From: Acidobacteriota bacterium
GTDB lineage: Bacteria; Acidobacteriota; Terriglobia; Terriglobales; Acidobacteriaceae
DNA: 64,000 nucleotides
Direction of reading: 5' to 3'
NCBI GenBank assembly: GCA_003225555.1
Contig: QIAM01000046.1
Location: 1 to 64,000, forward strand
Shown here: piece after piece, positions 8,965-17,190 of the stretch
How the letters are laid out: each line of letters begins with the position of its first letter
Position numbering within the stretch: position 1 is the first letter of the stretch
Position numbers and translations under genes: made by a program
The notes under the pieces: model-generated
Database searches by the model: none
Seen by the model: only the letters and a program-made list of their open reading frames with translations
What the model was told of the DNA's origin: nothing

Positions 8965-9327
8965 ATGGAAGATCGCATCCGCTTCATCGAACACTCGGGC
9001 AAACAGATACTGCTGGTGGACGTTTCCAAGTGCTCGGCTCGCGAAGTTGAAACGCTGGCCCGACTGGTTCCTTCCTACGTCACCAGCGAAGCCCTGGGCT
9101 CGGTACGGCTGCTGGCCGATTTCACGGGCGCGGAATTCAGCCGCGTCGCTATCGATCGCCTTAAGGAAAGCGCCGTCTTCGACCGGCCCCATTTGAAGCG
9201 CTCAGCCTGGGTAGGAATCGACAAGCTTCCCAACGTCTTCTATGAGCATATCAAGAGTTTCTCGCGGCGGGACCTGCCGACGTTTCAGACCAGGGAAGAA
9301 GCCATGGATTGGCTGGTCAAGGATTAG
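8965..9327 (+). CDS. STAS/SpoIIAA-like small protein
   Basis: About 120 aa with alternating strands and helices (KQILLVDVSKCS, VRLLADFTGAEF, AWVGIDKLPNVFYEHI, TREEAMDWLV), reminiscent of the SpoIIAA/STAS-like fold found as free-standing proteins. It starts 24 bases after alaS (ATG 8965, or GTG 8941 directly after the alaS stop), so it is probably co-transcribed. Function unknown. Confidence 0.65.
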   Translation: MEDRIRFIEHSGKQILLVDVSKCSAREVETLARLVPSYVTSEALGSVRLLADFTGAEFSRVAIDRLKESAVFDRPHLKRSAWVGIDKLPNVFYEHIKSFSRRDLPTFQTREEAMDWLVKD

Positions 9328-9368
9328 TTTAGCAGGCTGCGGGGAAACTGACTTTGTGCTTGGCGTCC

Positions 9369-9436
9369 CCAGCGGCTAAAGCCGGATCATTTCGTGGCGC
9401 TTAGCGGCACGGCTGGAAGCCGTGCCCTTTCAAAGC
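9369..9436. repeat. Composite palindromic repeat, family A
   Basis: AGCGGCTAAAGCCGG followed by a spacer and the hairpin GGCACGGC-TGGAA-GCCGTGCC (9406-9426) plus CTTTCAAAGC. The hairpin and its 3' tail are identical to those at 36411-36442. The intergenic stretch 9328-9527 holds nothing else recognisable. Confidence 0.85.
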
Positions 9437-9527
9437 AACGCCGCACTCTTGCAAAAACAGCGCCCCCACTTTTTCAAAACAACGACGCGCCACAGTCTTT
9501 CCGCAGCATGCTACATCGTCCGATGGA

Positions 9528-10652
9528 CTAACTTCGCCAGCGTAGCGTTACTGCGCTCTGCATCGGGTGCTTCATCCTGCCTCCGGTCCGCTTGGCTTCC
9601 AGATGCGCGGCCTTTAGCTGGAAGTACCATTTCGCGGGACGATCGGCGTCGTCGATCAGCATCAGATGTGGGTTGTGTTTCAGGCCTTCGGCTTGCTTCT
9701 CCATGGTGCGGCGGTCTTGCTCGACGAACTTCGAGAAAACGAATTTCAATAATTGCGGACCGAAGGGCAGCCAGCGGAAGAGGTTCCAGGCGGCGACTAC
9801 GTCGATGCGGCAGTGATTTCGCGTGATGGGCGTGACTGTGGTCAGGCTGGAGAACCAGTACTTGCCGGCGCGGATCACTTCGGTGCGAATATTTGGCAGG
9901 ACGAAGTCGATCGTGGTGGTGATCGACTCGGCGTCGGCGTAGAGGCGCAACAGCTTGTAGGGCGCGGAGTTCGAGCTAGGGGTGTGCGCGCTCATGCGAA
10001 AACCGTTGGGGATGGGTTCGAAGTTTTTTCGCTTCTCGTGAATGCTGTGGCGACTGCGCCACCACCAGGCTTGGTGGACGAAGGGTCCGTGGGCGGGATC
10101 CATCAGGCCGATGATTCCGTGGTCTACGCTTACGGGCATTTCAGCAGTGAGATAGGCGAGCTTATATTTGTCGCTGAACTTTTCGATCTGGGGCGCGGGC
10201 TCGGGAGCTTCGGTTGGTTTGGTGAATCCCGCGCCTTGCGGGCTCGGGTCGGAGATGTAGGCCCAGATGAATTCGTCCTGCTCTTCGCAGGGATAGCTGC
10301 CGGCGTAGATGCGGTCCACTCGCATCGTCTGATCCGAGGTAAGCGAGGGGATGAGCTGGCATTGTCCGTCATGCACGTCGAACTGCCAGCCGTGATACGG
10401 GCACTCGAGATTTTCGCCGTCGAACTTTCCGGAATTCAGGGGCATGCCGCGGTGAGGGCAGCTGTCGCGTAGAGCAAAGGGATGTCCCTGACGGTCGCGG
10501 CCTATGACCAGCGGGATCTCGAGCAGCGTCGCTTTATGCAGGCCGTGTCGATGCACGTGGTCGGCGGGGAGGGCGCGGTACCAGAAGCCGGTGAGCATGA
10601 GCGAGTCGGGAGTTTGGCGCTGCGGGGATTCGAGGTCGAGCATGGGAATCAA
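9528..10652 (-). CDS. Rieske non-heme iron oxygenase, large subunit
   Basis: 374 aa. The Rieske 2Fe-2S ligands are visible as CPHRGMPL and CPYHGWQF; the mononuclear iron site as MDPAHGPFVHQ (D-x2-H-x4-H) in the C-terminal catalytic domain. Such enzymes need a reductase, which is not adjacent. The sequence style is nearer to the single-component pheophorbide/vanillate-demethylase-like group than to dihydroxylating dioxygenases; substrate cannot be assigned. ATG 10652 or 10643 are both possible starts. Confidence 0.85.
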   Translation of the reverse strand: MIPMLDLESPQRQTPDSLMLTGFWYRALPADHVHRHGLHKATLLEIPLVIGRDRQGHPFALRDSCPHRGMPLNSGKFDGENLECPYHGWQFDVHDGQCQLIPSLTSDQTMRVDRIYAGSYPCEEQDEFIWAYISDPSPQGAGFTKPTEAPEPAPQIEKFSDKYKLAYLTAEMPVSVDHGIIGLMDPAHGPFVHQAWWWRSRHSIHEKRKNFEPIPNGFRMSAHTPSSNSAPYKLLRLYADAESITTTIDFVLPNIRTEVIRAGKYWFSSLTTVTPITRNHCRIDVVAAWNLFRWLPFGPQLLKFVFSKFVEQDRRTMEKQAEGLKHNPHLMLIDDADRPAKWYFQLKAAHLEAKRTGGRMKHPMQSAVTLRWRS

Positions 10653-10732
10653 TAAAGTGGTTGATCGTTGATTTTTGGTTGTTGATTGAAAGACCTATGC
10701 TAGCATCCGTCGGACCTGGCAGGCAGTGGTTA

Positions 10733-10940
10733 CCTCAGGGGCCAAGGCCCTGGAACTGGGGCTCCATGGCGGCACGACTGGAAGCGGAAACAACTCACTT
10801 TGCACGGCTGGCCAGAGTCCCTCAGCGGCTAAAAGCCGCGATGATACTTTGGACCGTAGCGGCGCGGCCTGAAGCCGCCCCCTTTCAAAGAGGCGTCGCA
10901 GCGACTTTTTCCGCAACCTCTGGAAGTCGCGCCCTTCCGG
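10733..10940. repeat. Cluster of degenerate family-A repeats (10653-10959 gene-free)
   Basis: Contains CCTCAGGGGCCAAGGCC, GGCACGACTGGAAGCGG, CCTCAGCGGCTAAAAGCCG (about 10829-10848), GGCGCGGCCTGAAGCCGCC with CCCTTTCAAAG, and GGAAGTCGCGCCCTTCCGG. These are several diverged copies of the family-A unit in tandem. No gene is seen in this 307-base stretch. Confidence 0.7.
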
Positions 10941-10959
10941 GTTCGTGCTAACGACACCT

Positions 10960-12201
10960 ATGGACACTCTCGGGCACTTTCGCAGGCTTACCCCGATACA
11001 ACGGAACACTTTCATTGCCTGCTTTCTGGGATGGTCGCTGGATGCTTTTGACTTTTTCATCCTGATCTTCTGCGTGAATGCTCTGGCGGCTCAATTTCAC
11101 GCCAAGGTTTCCGACATCACTGAGGCAATTTTCTGGACGCTGGCGATGCGTCCGGTGGGGGCGTTTCTGTTTGGGCTGATGGCCGATCGTTTCGGGCGAC
11201 GGCCGACGTTGATGGTGGACATCATCGCGTATTCGGTGTTCGAGCTTGCGTCTGCTTTTGCGCCATCGCTGAAAGTATTTCTCGTCATGCGAGCGCTGTT
11301 TGGAATCGCGATGGGGGGAGAGTGGGGCGTTGGCGCAGCTTTGGCGTTCGAGACGCTGCCGACCAAGGGCCGGGGATTTTTTTCCGGTCTCCTCCAGGAA
11401 GGATACGTCGTTGGTTACCTGATGGCGGCCCTAGTTTACGGCATACTTTTTCCGATCGTGGGCTGGCGCGGGATGTTCGTGATGGGGGCGCTGCCGGCGT
11501 TCCTCGTGATCTACATTCGGACCAAGGTGGATGAATCACCGGCGTGGCTGCAAGGGCGCGTGTCGAGAAAAGCAGAGAGTCATCTGGGCAAGGACATTCT
11601 TGCCCATTTGGGCAGTTTTCTTTTTCTTGTGGTGCTGATGTTTGCGTTCAATTCGTTCAGTCATGGAACCCAAGACCTGTATCCGACATTTCTGCAGAAG
11701 AATCTCCAGTTCAATCCGCACGCGGTGGGCCTGGTCGCCATCATTTACAACGTGGGCGCATTGCTTGGTGGAATTGTCTTCGGGGCATGGTCAGAGCGCA
11801 TCGGGCGGCGGCATGCCATTGTCATTGCGGCGCTGCTATCGATCCCGATGATTCCTCTGTGGGCATACTCGCATAGCGTGCCGATGCTTGCGCTTGGCGG
11901 GTTTCTTATGCAGTTCATGGTGCAGGGGGCATGGGGAGTGATTCCCGCGCACCTGAATGAACTATCGCCGCCTTCGGTGCGGGGGACTTTTCCGGGGTTC
12001 GCTTACCAGTTGGGTAATCTGCTGTCCTCCCGAAACGCGGTGCTGCAAGCGAAAGTTGCCGAGCGGAGCTATGGCGGCAATTATCCGCCGGTGCTCGCGT
12101 GGACCGTGTTGATCGTGGCGAGCCTGGTGTCCGTGGTTACATGGATTGGACGGGAACGCAGGGGAGCGGATTTGTCGGACACGAACAGGAATGCGGGTTA
12201 A
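10960..12201 (+). CDS. MFS transporter (metabolite:H+ symporter type)
   Basis: About 413 aa with roughly 12 hydrophobic segments. MFS signature GLMADRFGRRPTLM after TM2 and its repeat GAWSERIGRRHA in the second half, plus GIAMGGEWGVGAALAFE, point to the sugar/aromatic- or carboxylic-acid symporter branch. ATG 10960 (MDTLGHFRRLTP) is preferred over GTG 10945. Substrate not predictable; it stands next to the divergently oriented Rieske oxygenase, so an aromatic acid is one possibility. Confidence 0.85.
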   Translation: MDTLGHFRRLTPIQRNTFIACFLGWSLDAFDFFILIFCVNALAAQFHAKVSDITEAIFWTLAMRPVGAFLFGLMADRFGRRPTLMVDIIAYSVFELASAFAPSLKVFLVMRALFGIAMGGEWGVGAALAFETLPTKGRGFFSGLLQEGYVVGYLMAALVYGILFPIVGWRGMFVMGALPAFLVIYIRTKVDESPAWLQGRVSRKAESHLGKDILAHLGSFLFLVVLMFAFNSFSHGTQDLYPTFLQKNLQFNPHAVGLVAIIYNVGALLGGIVFGAWSERIGRRHAIVIAALLSIPMIPLWAYSHSVPMLALGGFLMQFMVQGAWGVIPAHLNELSPPSVRGTFPGFAYQLGNLLSSRNAVLQAKVAERSYGGNYPPVLAWTVLIVASLVSVVTWIGRERRGADLSDTNRNAG

Positions 12202-12267
12202 ACAACAACGATATTTTAGGGGTATGCAAGATTCGGCACACTCTCTCGACCTGGCCTAACGGAAGGA

Positions 12268-12296
12268 TTGTCAGGGGGACTTTCCTGTGGTACGGT
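12268..12296 (+). promoter_or_regulatory. Candidate promoter of the Hfq-like gene
   Basis: TTGTCA, 17-base spacer, TACGGT, about 90 bases upstream of the start. The -10 match is modest. Confidence 0.35.
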
Positions 12297-12385
12297 TTAG
12301 TTAAATTTCACGCCTTCGTAAATCTTCCCTGGGTCCAAGGATGCTGTGTTTTGCCGCGAATGCGTGTCCATGAGGTGCGCCACTT

Positions 12386-12829
12386 ATGAGAGAAACCATG
12401 GATCCTATGACGGCGGGCGAGTCCAGCGAGAAAGAAAACTTCGCGAACCGTAAGCTGATCCGGCCAACGTTGCCGCGGGTCGAGAACGATGGAAATCACA
12501 ACTCGGCCGCGCCGCAATCCGGCGAGCGTCGCGATCGCACGGAACGACATGAGCGGCATGACCGCGGCGAACGAGGTGACCGCGGCATGGGCATGGGGAA
12601 GAGGGCGGCGCCCCCCGAACAAACCAACGCGGAGAACTTCTATTACCAGAAGCAGATGCAGTCGCGGACCCCGATGGTGATCGTGCTGCGGGATGGCGAA
12701 GAGGTGCACGGCATCATCGAGTGGTATGACAAGCAGTGCATCAAGGTAAACCGCGAAAATGGCGAAGCCAACCTGATGATCTACAAGCCCGCTATCAAGT
12801 ACATGTACAAGGAAGGCGAAGGAAGTTAG
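12386..12829 (+). CDS. hfq: Hfq-like RNA chaperone with N-terminal extension
   Basis: 147 aa. The last about 70 residues form an Sm/Hfq domain: [37 protein letters not shown] and the Sm2-like [12 protein letters not shown] (canonical Hfq has YKHAIS). The first about 80 residues are hydrophilic and disordered-looking, with a tract of R, H, E, D and G ([20 protein letters not shown]). Classical Hfq has no such N-terminus; its long tail, if any, is C-terminal. ATG 12386 or 12398 (MDPMTAG) could start it. Expected to bind sRNAs and A-rich mRNA in the cytoplasm. Confidence 0.8.
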   Translation: MRETMDPMTAGESSEKENFANRKLIRPTLPRVENDGNHNSAAPQSGERRDRTERHERHDRGERGDRGMGMGKRAAPPEQTNAENFYYQKQMQSRTPMVIVLRDGEEVHGIIEWYDKQCIKVNRENGEANLMIYKPAIKYMYKEGEGS

Positions 12830-12835
12830 AGCGGG

Positions 12836-12979
12836 CTAATTCTGCTTATCCTGTGTCGCCTCAGGAGTCAGAGGCAATGACAGGGAGACTACCGTTCCCG
12901 TCTTATCCGACTGAACGCGTACCGTCCCTCTAAGTTCCCTGGCCCGTTCCCGCATTCCAGTGATGCCGGTACCAACGTT
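12836..12979 (-). pseudogene. C-terminal remnant of a histidine kinase
   Basis: Minus-strand translation reads NVGTGITGMRERARELRG, then TVRVQSDKTGTVVSLSLPL and a stop at 12836-12838. This is the ATPase G2-box end of a NarL/LiaS-type sensor kinase; the intact kinase at 61025 has GVGITGMRERVRQLGG at the same place. Upstream the frame closes within about 10 codons, so only the tail survives. Confidence 0.7.
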
Positions 12980-13081
12980 GGGGCAGCGCCTCGCCTGCGC
13001 GCAATTACGTCACCGTGTGGCCTTGATGGAGACCAATACAGCAAAAACCTGTGTTGAACTGCACTTCAGTCGATCCGCGGC

Positions 13082-13633
13082 CTACAGCTTGGGCAGAACG
13101 ATCCCCTTTTGGGCTTGATATTTTCCCTTGCGGTCGGCGTAGCTGGTCTCGCAGACCTCATCTGATTGAAAAAACAGGATTTGGCACAGACCCTCGTTGG
13201 CGTAGATGCGCGCTGGGAGAGGAGTCGTGTTGGAGATTTCGAGGGTGACGAAGCCTTCCCACTCGGGCTCGAAAGGCGTGACATTGACGATGATGCCGCA
13301 GCGCGCGTAGGTGCTCTTGCCCACGCAGATGGTGAGCACGTCACGCGGTATTTTGAAGTATTCGACTGAGCGGGCCAGCGCAAATGAGTTCGGAGGCACG
13401 ATGCAAATGTCCGTCCGGATCGTCACAAAGGACTTCTCGTCAAACTTCTTGGGGTCGACGATGGTCGAGTTAACGTTGGTGAAGATTTTGAACTCGTCGG
13501 CCACGCGCAGATCGTAGCCGTAAGACGACAATCCGTAAGAGACCACGCCTTCGCGTACCTGCTTCTCGGAGAAGGGGTTAATCATCTCGTGCTCTAGGGC
13601 CATCTTGCGGATCCAGCGGTCACTCTTGATCAT
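13082..13633 (-). CDS. dcd: dCTP deaminase
   Basis: 183 aa. Converts dCTP to dUTP in pyrimidine deoxynucleotide synthesis. Motifs: [22 protein letters not shown], the conserved [21 protein letters not shown] region (G-K-S-x-x-A-R and the catalytic Glu) and [11 protein letters not shown]. The frame is open to 13702, but ATG 13633 has AAGGAG at six bases and matches the family start MIKSDRWI. Confidence 0.95.
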   Translation of the reverse strand: MIKSDRWIRKMALEHEMINPFSEKQVREGVVSYGLSSYGYDLRVADEFKIFTNVNSTIVDPKKFDEKSFVTIRTDICIVPPNSFALARSVEYFKIPRDVLTICVGKSTYARCGIIVNVTPFEPEWEGFVTLEISNTTPLPARIYANEGLCQILFFQSDEVCETSYADRKGKYQAQKGIVLPKL

Positions 13634-13756
13634 GGAGCTCCTTGGGGACGTGGCACAACTCTTTGAAGAAACACGTAAATATCCAGTTACACCATGGTTC
13701 AATCAAACTGTTGGCTGGCTGCTGCCACTGGCGTTGCCGAAGGTGCTTGCCAGTTT

Positions 13757-13775
13757 ACGGGAGAGATGCTCCCGT
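13757..13775. repeat. Perfect inverted repeat upstream of the HU gene
   Basis: ACGGGAG-AGATG-CTCCCGT, abutting the -35 box of the promoter at 13775. Could bind a regulator or be chance. Confidence 0.45.
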
Positions 13776-13803
13776 TGACAATCTCTGATATCTCCCTTAG
13801 CAT
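13775..13803 (+). promoter_or_regulatory. Promoter of the HU/IHF gene
   Basis: Perfect TTGACA (13775-13780), 17-base spacer, TAGCAT (13798-13803), placing the transcript start about 40 bases before the GTG start codon. Confidence 0.6.
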
Positions 13804-13847
13804 CAATCACTTGAGGCACATCTTGACCGTGTGTTCGGGAGCCCCTC

Positions 13848-14117
13848 GTGATTAAGCTCGACATCATCAACGAAGTGGTGGGCAAAACAGGCATCACCAA
13901 GACCAAGGCGGAATTGGCCGTGGAAACCGTGTTTGAGAGCATGAAGAAGGCCTTGGCCCACGGTGATCGCATTGAGCTGCGAGGGTTTGGCGTGTTTAAT
14001 GTGCGTCCGCGCAAGACCGGAATTGGGCGCAACCCGCGCACCGGTGCCGAGGTCTCGATCCCACCGGGGAAGGCAGTGCGATTCAAGCCGGGAAAAGAGC
14101 TGCAGTCGATTGATTAA
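13848..14117 (+). CDS. HU/IHF-family DNA-binding protein
   Basis: 89 aa with the full HU signature: helical N-terminus KLDIINEVVGKTGITKTKAE, then GFGVFNVRPRK and the DNA-arm GRNPRTGAEVSIPPGKAVRFKPGKEL (seen as GRNPRTG and the arm proline in IPPGK). Bends DNA in the nucleoid or at recombination and promoter sites. Start is GTG 13848 with GGGAG upstream. IHF-like arm sequence, but HU cannot be excluded. Confidence 0.93.
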   Translation: MIKLDIINEVVGKTGITKTKAELAVETVFESMKKALAHGDRIELRGFGVFNVRPRKTGIGRNPRTGAEVSIPPGKAVRFKPGKELQSID

Positions 14118-14274
14118 GAACGGGCTTCGGCTTTCGGGCTTCGGCAAGTCTCTCTCCAGCACAAAATCAACAACTGGCAGCATCGTGCGGCACCGTCTGT
14201 TCGACTCGTAATAGCATCCTTCGTAGTAGCATCAAAGACAGGCCTTGAGCGGAAAGTCGGGGCCGAAGGCTCGC

Positions 14275-15348
14275 ATGTCGGAACCGATCCCTCCTGTAAC
14301 GTCTTCCACCACCGACGATTACCGGCCGATGCCGGTTTGGGTCGCGCACGTGCCCCGGCAGCGTTATTGGCTGCACGGATTGCTGCTGCTGCTGACTTGC
14401 TTCACCACGCTGGTGGTGGGAGCACGCATGGAGTTCAACTTCCTGCACGGTCATCCGGCGCTGTCGTTAGCTGATGAGTCGGTTCCGTATTTTCCTGTCA
14501 CATGGCTGTACCTGTATCCGGACCGCATCGTTGCAGGGCTGCCTTTTGCCATCACGGTAATGCTTTTCTTCCTATCGCATGAGATGGGGCATTACTTGTA
14601 TTGCCGCCGCTACGGCATTTACGCGACGCTTCCCTTCTTCATTCCCATGCCAACGCTGATCGGAACGATGGGCGCGGTGATCGTGATCCGCTCGCCGATA
14701 CGCTCCCGTAGGGCGTTGTTTGATATCGGAATTGCAGGGCCCATTGCCGGATTCGTTGTGGCCGTGCTTGCGCTTGTCGTTGGATTGGGGTGGTCGAGGC
14801 CGCTGTCGGTTCCAACCGACCCGGCTGACATCCCGCTGGGGTATCCTTTGATATTCAAGTTGATCCACGGTTCCCTGGCTCTGGTAAATTCCGGGAGCAT
14901 GGTTGGAACTTTACCGTTGAATCGCCTGCTGCTTCATCCCATTGCTATCGCGGCCTGGGTGGGAATGCTTGCGACCTCGCTTAATTTGCTGCCGGGCGGA
15001 CAGCTGGATGGCGGTCACATTTTGTATTCGATGTCGCCGCGAGCGCACCGGTTTGTATCGCGCGCGACGATTCTGATTCTGTTGCCGATGGCTTGGTTCT
15101 ATTGGACGGGCTGGATCGTGTGGGCAGTGCTTTTGCAGTTGAGTAGTTTCCGGCACCCAAATGTCGCGGAGTGGCCGCGAGTATCGGGAGGACGGATGTT
15201 GTGGGCTCTTTTTGCGTTGCTCATGCTCGCGCTTACGTTGAGTACCGCGCCGATTCGGAATCACACTCTGCCGCAGGCGCTGCGGGATCTGCTCGAGTTG
15301 GTGGAATACTTTTTTCAGGCTATGCGGGGTTGGCTACAGCACGTTTGA
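14275..15348 (+). CDS. Site-2-protease-like membrane metalloprotease (M50 family)
   Basis: 357 aa with about 7 hydrophobic segments. Zinc motif HEMGH in a membrane helix (FFLSHEMGHYLYCRRYG) and the second metal motif LPGGQLDGGH, the M50 LDG motif. Two helices between them carry PFFIPMP and GIAGPIAGF. Expected to cleave membrane-embedded substrates or act in intramembrane signalling. ATG 14275 (MSEPIPPV) is chosen over TTG 14245. Confidence 0.88.
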   Translation: MSEPIPPVTSSTTDDYRPMPVWVAHVPRQRYWLHGLLLLLTCFTTLVVGARMEFNFLHGHPALSLADESVPYFPVTWLYLYPDRIVAGLPFAITVMLFFLSHEMGHYLYCRRYGIYATLPFFIPMPTLIGTMGAVIVIRSPIRSRRALFDIGIAGPIAGFVVAVLALVVGLGWSRPLSVPTDPADIPLGYPLIFKLIHGSLALVNSGSMVGTLPLNRLLLHPIAIAAWVGMLATSLNLLPGGQLDGGHILYSMSPRAHRFVSRATILILLPMAWFYWTGWIVWAVLLQLSSFRHPNVAEWPRVSGGRMLWALFALLMLALTLSTAPIRNHTLPQALRDLLELVEYFFQAMRGWLQHV

Positions 15349-15380
15349 GGAAGGTAATCGGGTCTTAGAGGAAATTCGTG

Positions 15381-15475
15381 CCGCCCCTGCAGGACTCGCT
15401 CCATTTCTTCGGGCTCCCCGGCACTGCCGTGCCGGGCTTTCACATGCCGCCCCTTCGGGGCTCCGCTGCAGGACG
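15381..15475. repeat. Palindromic repeat cluster
   Basis: Perfect hairpin CCCGGCAC-TGCC-GTGCCGGG (15417-15436), a second stem GCCCC-TTCG-GGGC nearby, and flanking direct copies of CTGCAGGAC. The space between the M50 gene and the permease holds nothing else. Confidence 0.75.
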
Positions 15476-15517
15476 ACAAATAGGGCCGTGGCATTGTAAG
15501 TTGATGCCGGCTCAGCA

Positions 15518-17068
15518 TTATTTGGGTGTCAAGGTCCGCAGCTTGCTGTGGCTGCGGCCGTAGCCGAAATAGATCAGCATTCCGACAATCAGCCAGGCGA
15601 TCAGGCGCAGCCAAGTGCTCCAGGGCAGGCTGGCCATCAGGCCGAGGGATATGCCCATCCCGAGAAGCGGGGTCAGCGGCAGACTTTTCCAGATCAGCGG
15701 GGCCTTGAATGGGCGCGGCAAGTCCGGGCGCTTGACGCGTAGGGCCCAGACTCCGGCGGAGACGATTACGAATGCGAGCAGCGTGCCGATGGAGGTGAGT
15801 TGGCTGAGCACGTTGATCGGGAGTAGTCCCGCAATGATGGCAACAAAGAATCCGACAACGATCGACGAAATCCAGGGCGTGCGGAAGCGCGGGTGAACGC
15901 GGCCCGCCCATTCCGGCAGGAGACCGTCCCGCGCCATGGAGAAGAACACGCGGGACTGTCCGAGCAGCATGACCAGCATGGTGGTGGTTAGGCCGGCGAA
16001 CGTGCCCAGCATGACGACGATGCTTCCCCAGCGAACGCCCGTGGCCTGAATACCGAGCGCAACCGGAGCCGCGGTGTTAAGCAGCTTGTAGTTGACGATC
16101 CCCGTGAGCGTCGCGCCTAGTGAGACATAGAGCACGGTGCAGATGGCGAGGGAGCCGAGTATCCCGATGGGCATGTCGCGCTGCGGATTTCTGGCTTCTT
16201 GCGCGGCGGTTGAGACGGCGTCGAAACCAATGTAGGCGAAAAAGATTACTCCGGCGCCGCGGGCGATGCCGGACCATCCAAAGGCTCCGAACGATCCCTC
16301 ATTCGGAGGAATGAAGGGATGCCAGTTTCGGGCCGCGATATCAGGATGACGAAGAAGATAGGCTCCGACGATTCCAATGAAGGTGAGAACGGTACCGACT
16401 TTAATGAAGACGATCAGCGAATTGAAATTCGCCGACTCGCGCACTCCGATGACCAGGATGGCGGTCATCGCCGCAATTACGAGATACGCCGGAAGGTCGA
16501 GAACGCCGTGAGCGGAGGGCAGCTTCGCCGAATCGATGCCGGCGCTCGCCAGGGTTGGTCCGATCGTCGCGAGGCGTAACCACTGTCCGTTATAGAGAAC
16601 CAGCAAAGTGCCCGGGGGAGCGGTCATCTGGGGTGGAATTTGAATGCCGAAGCTCTGAAACAGCGCGACCAGATTGCCGCTCCAACCCACGGCGACGGAC
16701 GCGGCGCCGAACGCGTACTCGATGATGAGGTCCCATCCGATGATCCAGGCAAAGATTTCTCCGAGCGTCGCATAGCCGTAGGTATAGGCGGAGCCGGCGA
16801 TTGGGATCAGCGAGGCGAATTCGGCATAGCAAAGTCCCGCGAAGATGCAACCGGTTGCCGCGAGGATGAATGAGATCACAATCGCTGGCCCGGTGAAGGT
16901 TGCGGCGACGGTTCCGGTGAGGACGAAAATTCCTGCACCGATAATGGCGCCGATGCCGAGCGTGACGAGGTTGACCGGGCCGAGCACGCGGCGCAGGCCA
17001 CTTTCACTTTCGTCGCGCGATTCAGCCAGTAGCTGATCGATTGGTTTGGTTGCGAGCAGATCGGACAA
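15518..17068 (-). CDS. APC-family amino acid permease
   Basis: 516 aa, about 12-14 membrane helices. APC landmarks: VTLGIGAIIGAGIFVLTG in TM1, GPAIVISFILA, CYAEFASLIPIAGSAYTY and FFAYIGFDAVSTAAQEARNP; nearest in style to cationic amino acid transporters. The frame is open to 17431, but TTG 17068 has a perfect AGGAGG at seven bases (17076-17081), better than ATGs at 17098 and 17113. Located in the inner membrane; substrate not certain. Confidence 0.9.
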   Translation of the reverse strand: MSDLLATKPIDQLLAESRDESESGLRRVLGPVNLVTLGIGAIIGAGIFVLTGTVAATFTGPAIVISFILAATGCIFAGLCYAEFASLIPIAGSAYTYGYATLGEIFAWIIGWDLIIEYAFGAASVAVGWSGNLVALFQSFGIQIPPQMTAPPGTLLVLYNGQWLRLATIGPTLASAGIDSAKLPSAHGVLDLPAYLVIAAMTAILVIGVRESANFNSLIVFIKVGTVLTFIGIVGAYLLRHPDIAARNWHPFIPPNEGSFGAFGWSGIARGAGVIFFAYIGFDAVSTAAQEARNPQRDMPIGILGSLAICTVLYVSLGATLTGIVNYKLLNTAAPVALGIQATGVRWGSIVVMLGTFAGLTTTMLVMLLGQSRVFFSMARDGLLPEWAGRVHPRFRTPWISSIVVGFFVAIIAGLLPINVLSQLTSIGTLLAFVIVSAGVWALRVKRPDLPRPFKAPLIWKSLPLTPLLGMGISLGLMASLPWSTWLRLIAWLIVGMLIYFGYGRSHSKLRTLTPK

Positions 17069-17075
17069 GTATTGT

Positions 17076-17081
17076 CCTCCT
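17076..17081 (-). promoter_or_regulatory. Shine-Dalgarno that fixes a TTG start
   Basis: AGGAGG read on the minus strand, seven bases before TTG 17068. Confidence 0.7.
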
Positions 17082-17190
17082 AGTTTGCCGCGTCGCATTG
17101 TAACCGGCTGCATGAAGAAGGGCACGTAGAAAAGCTGCGTGCGTTTCGGGAGGAGGGTAATGAACCGCTGAGCGCTGGTGGAAATGCTGG

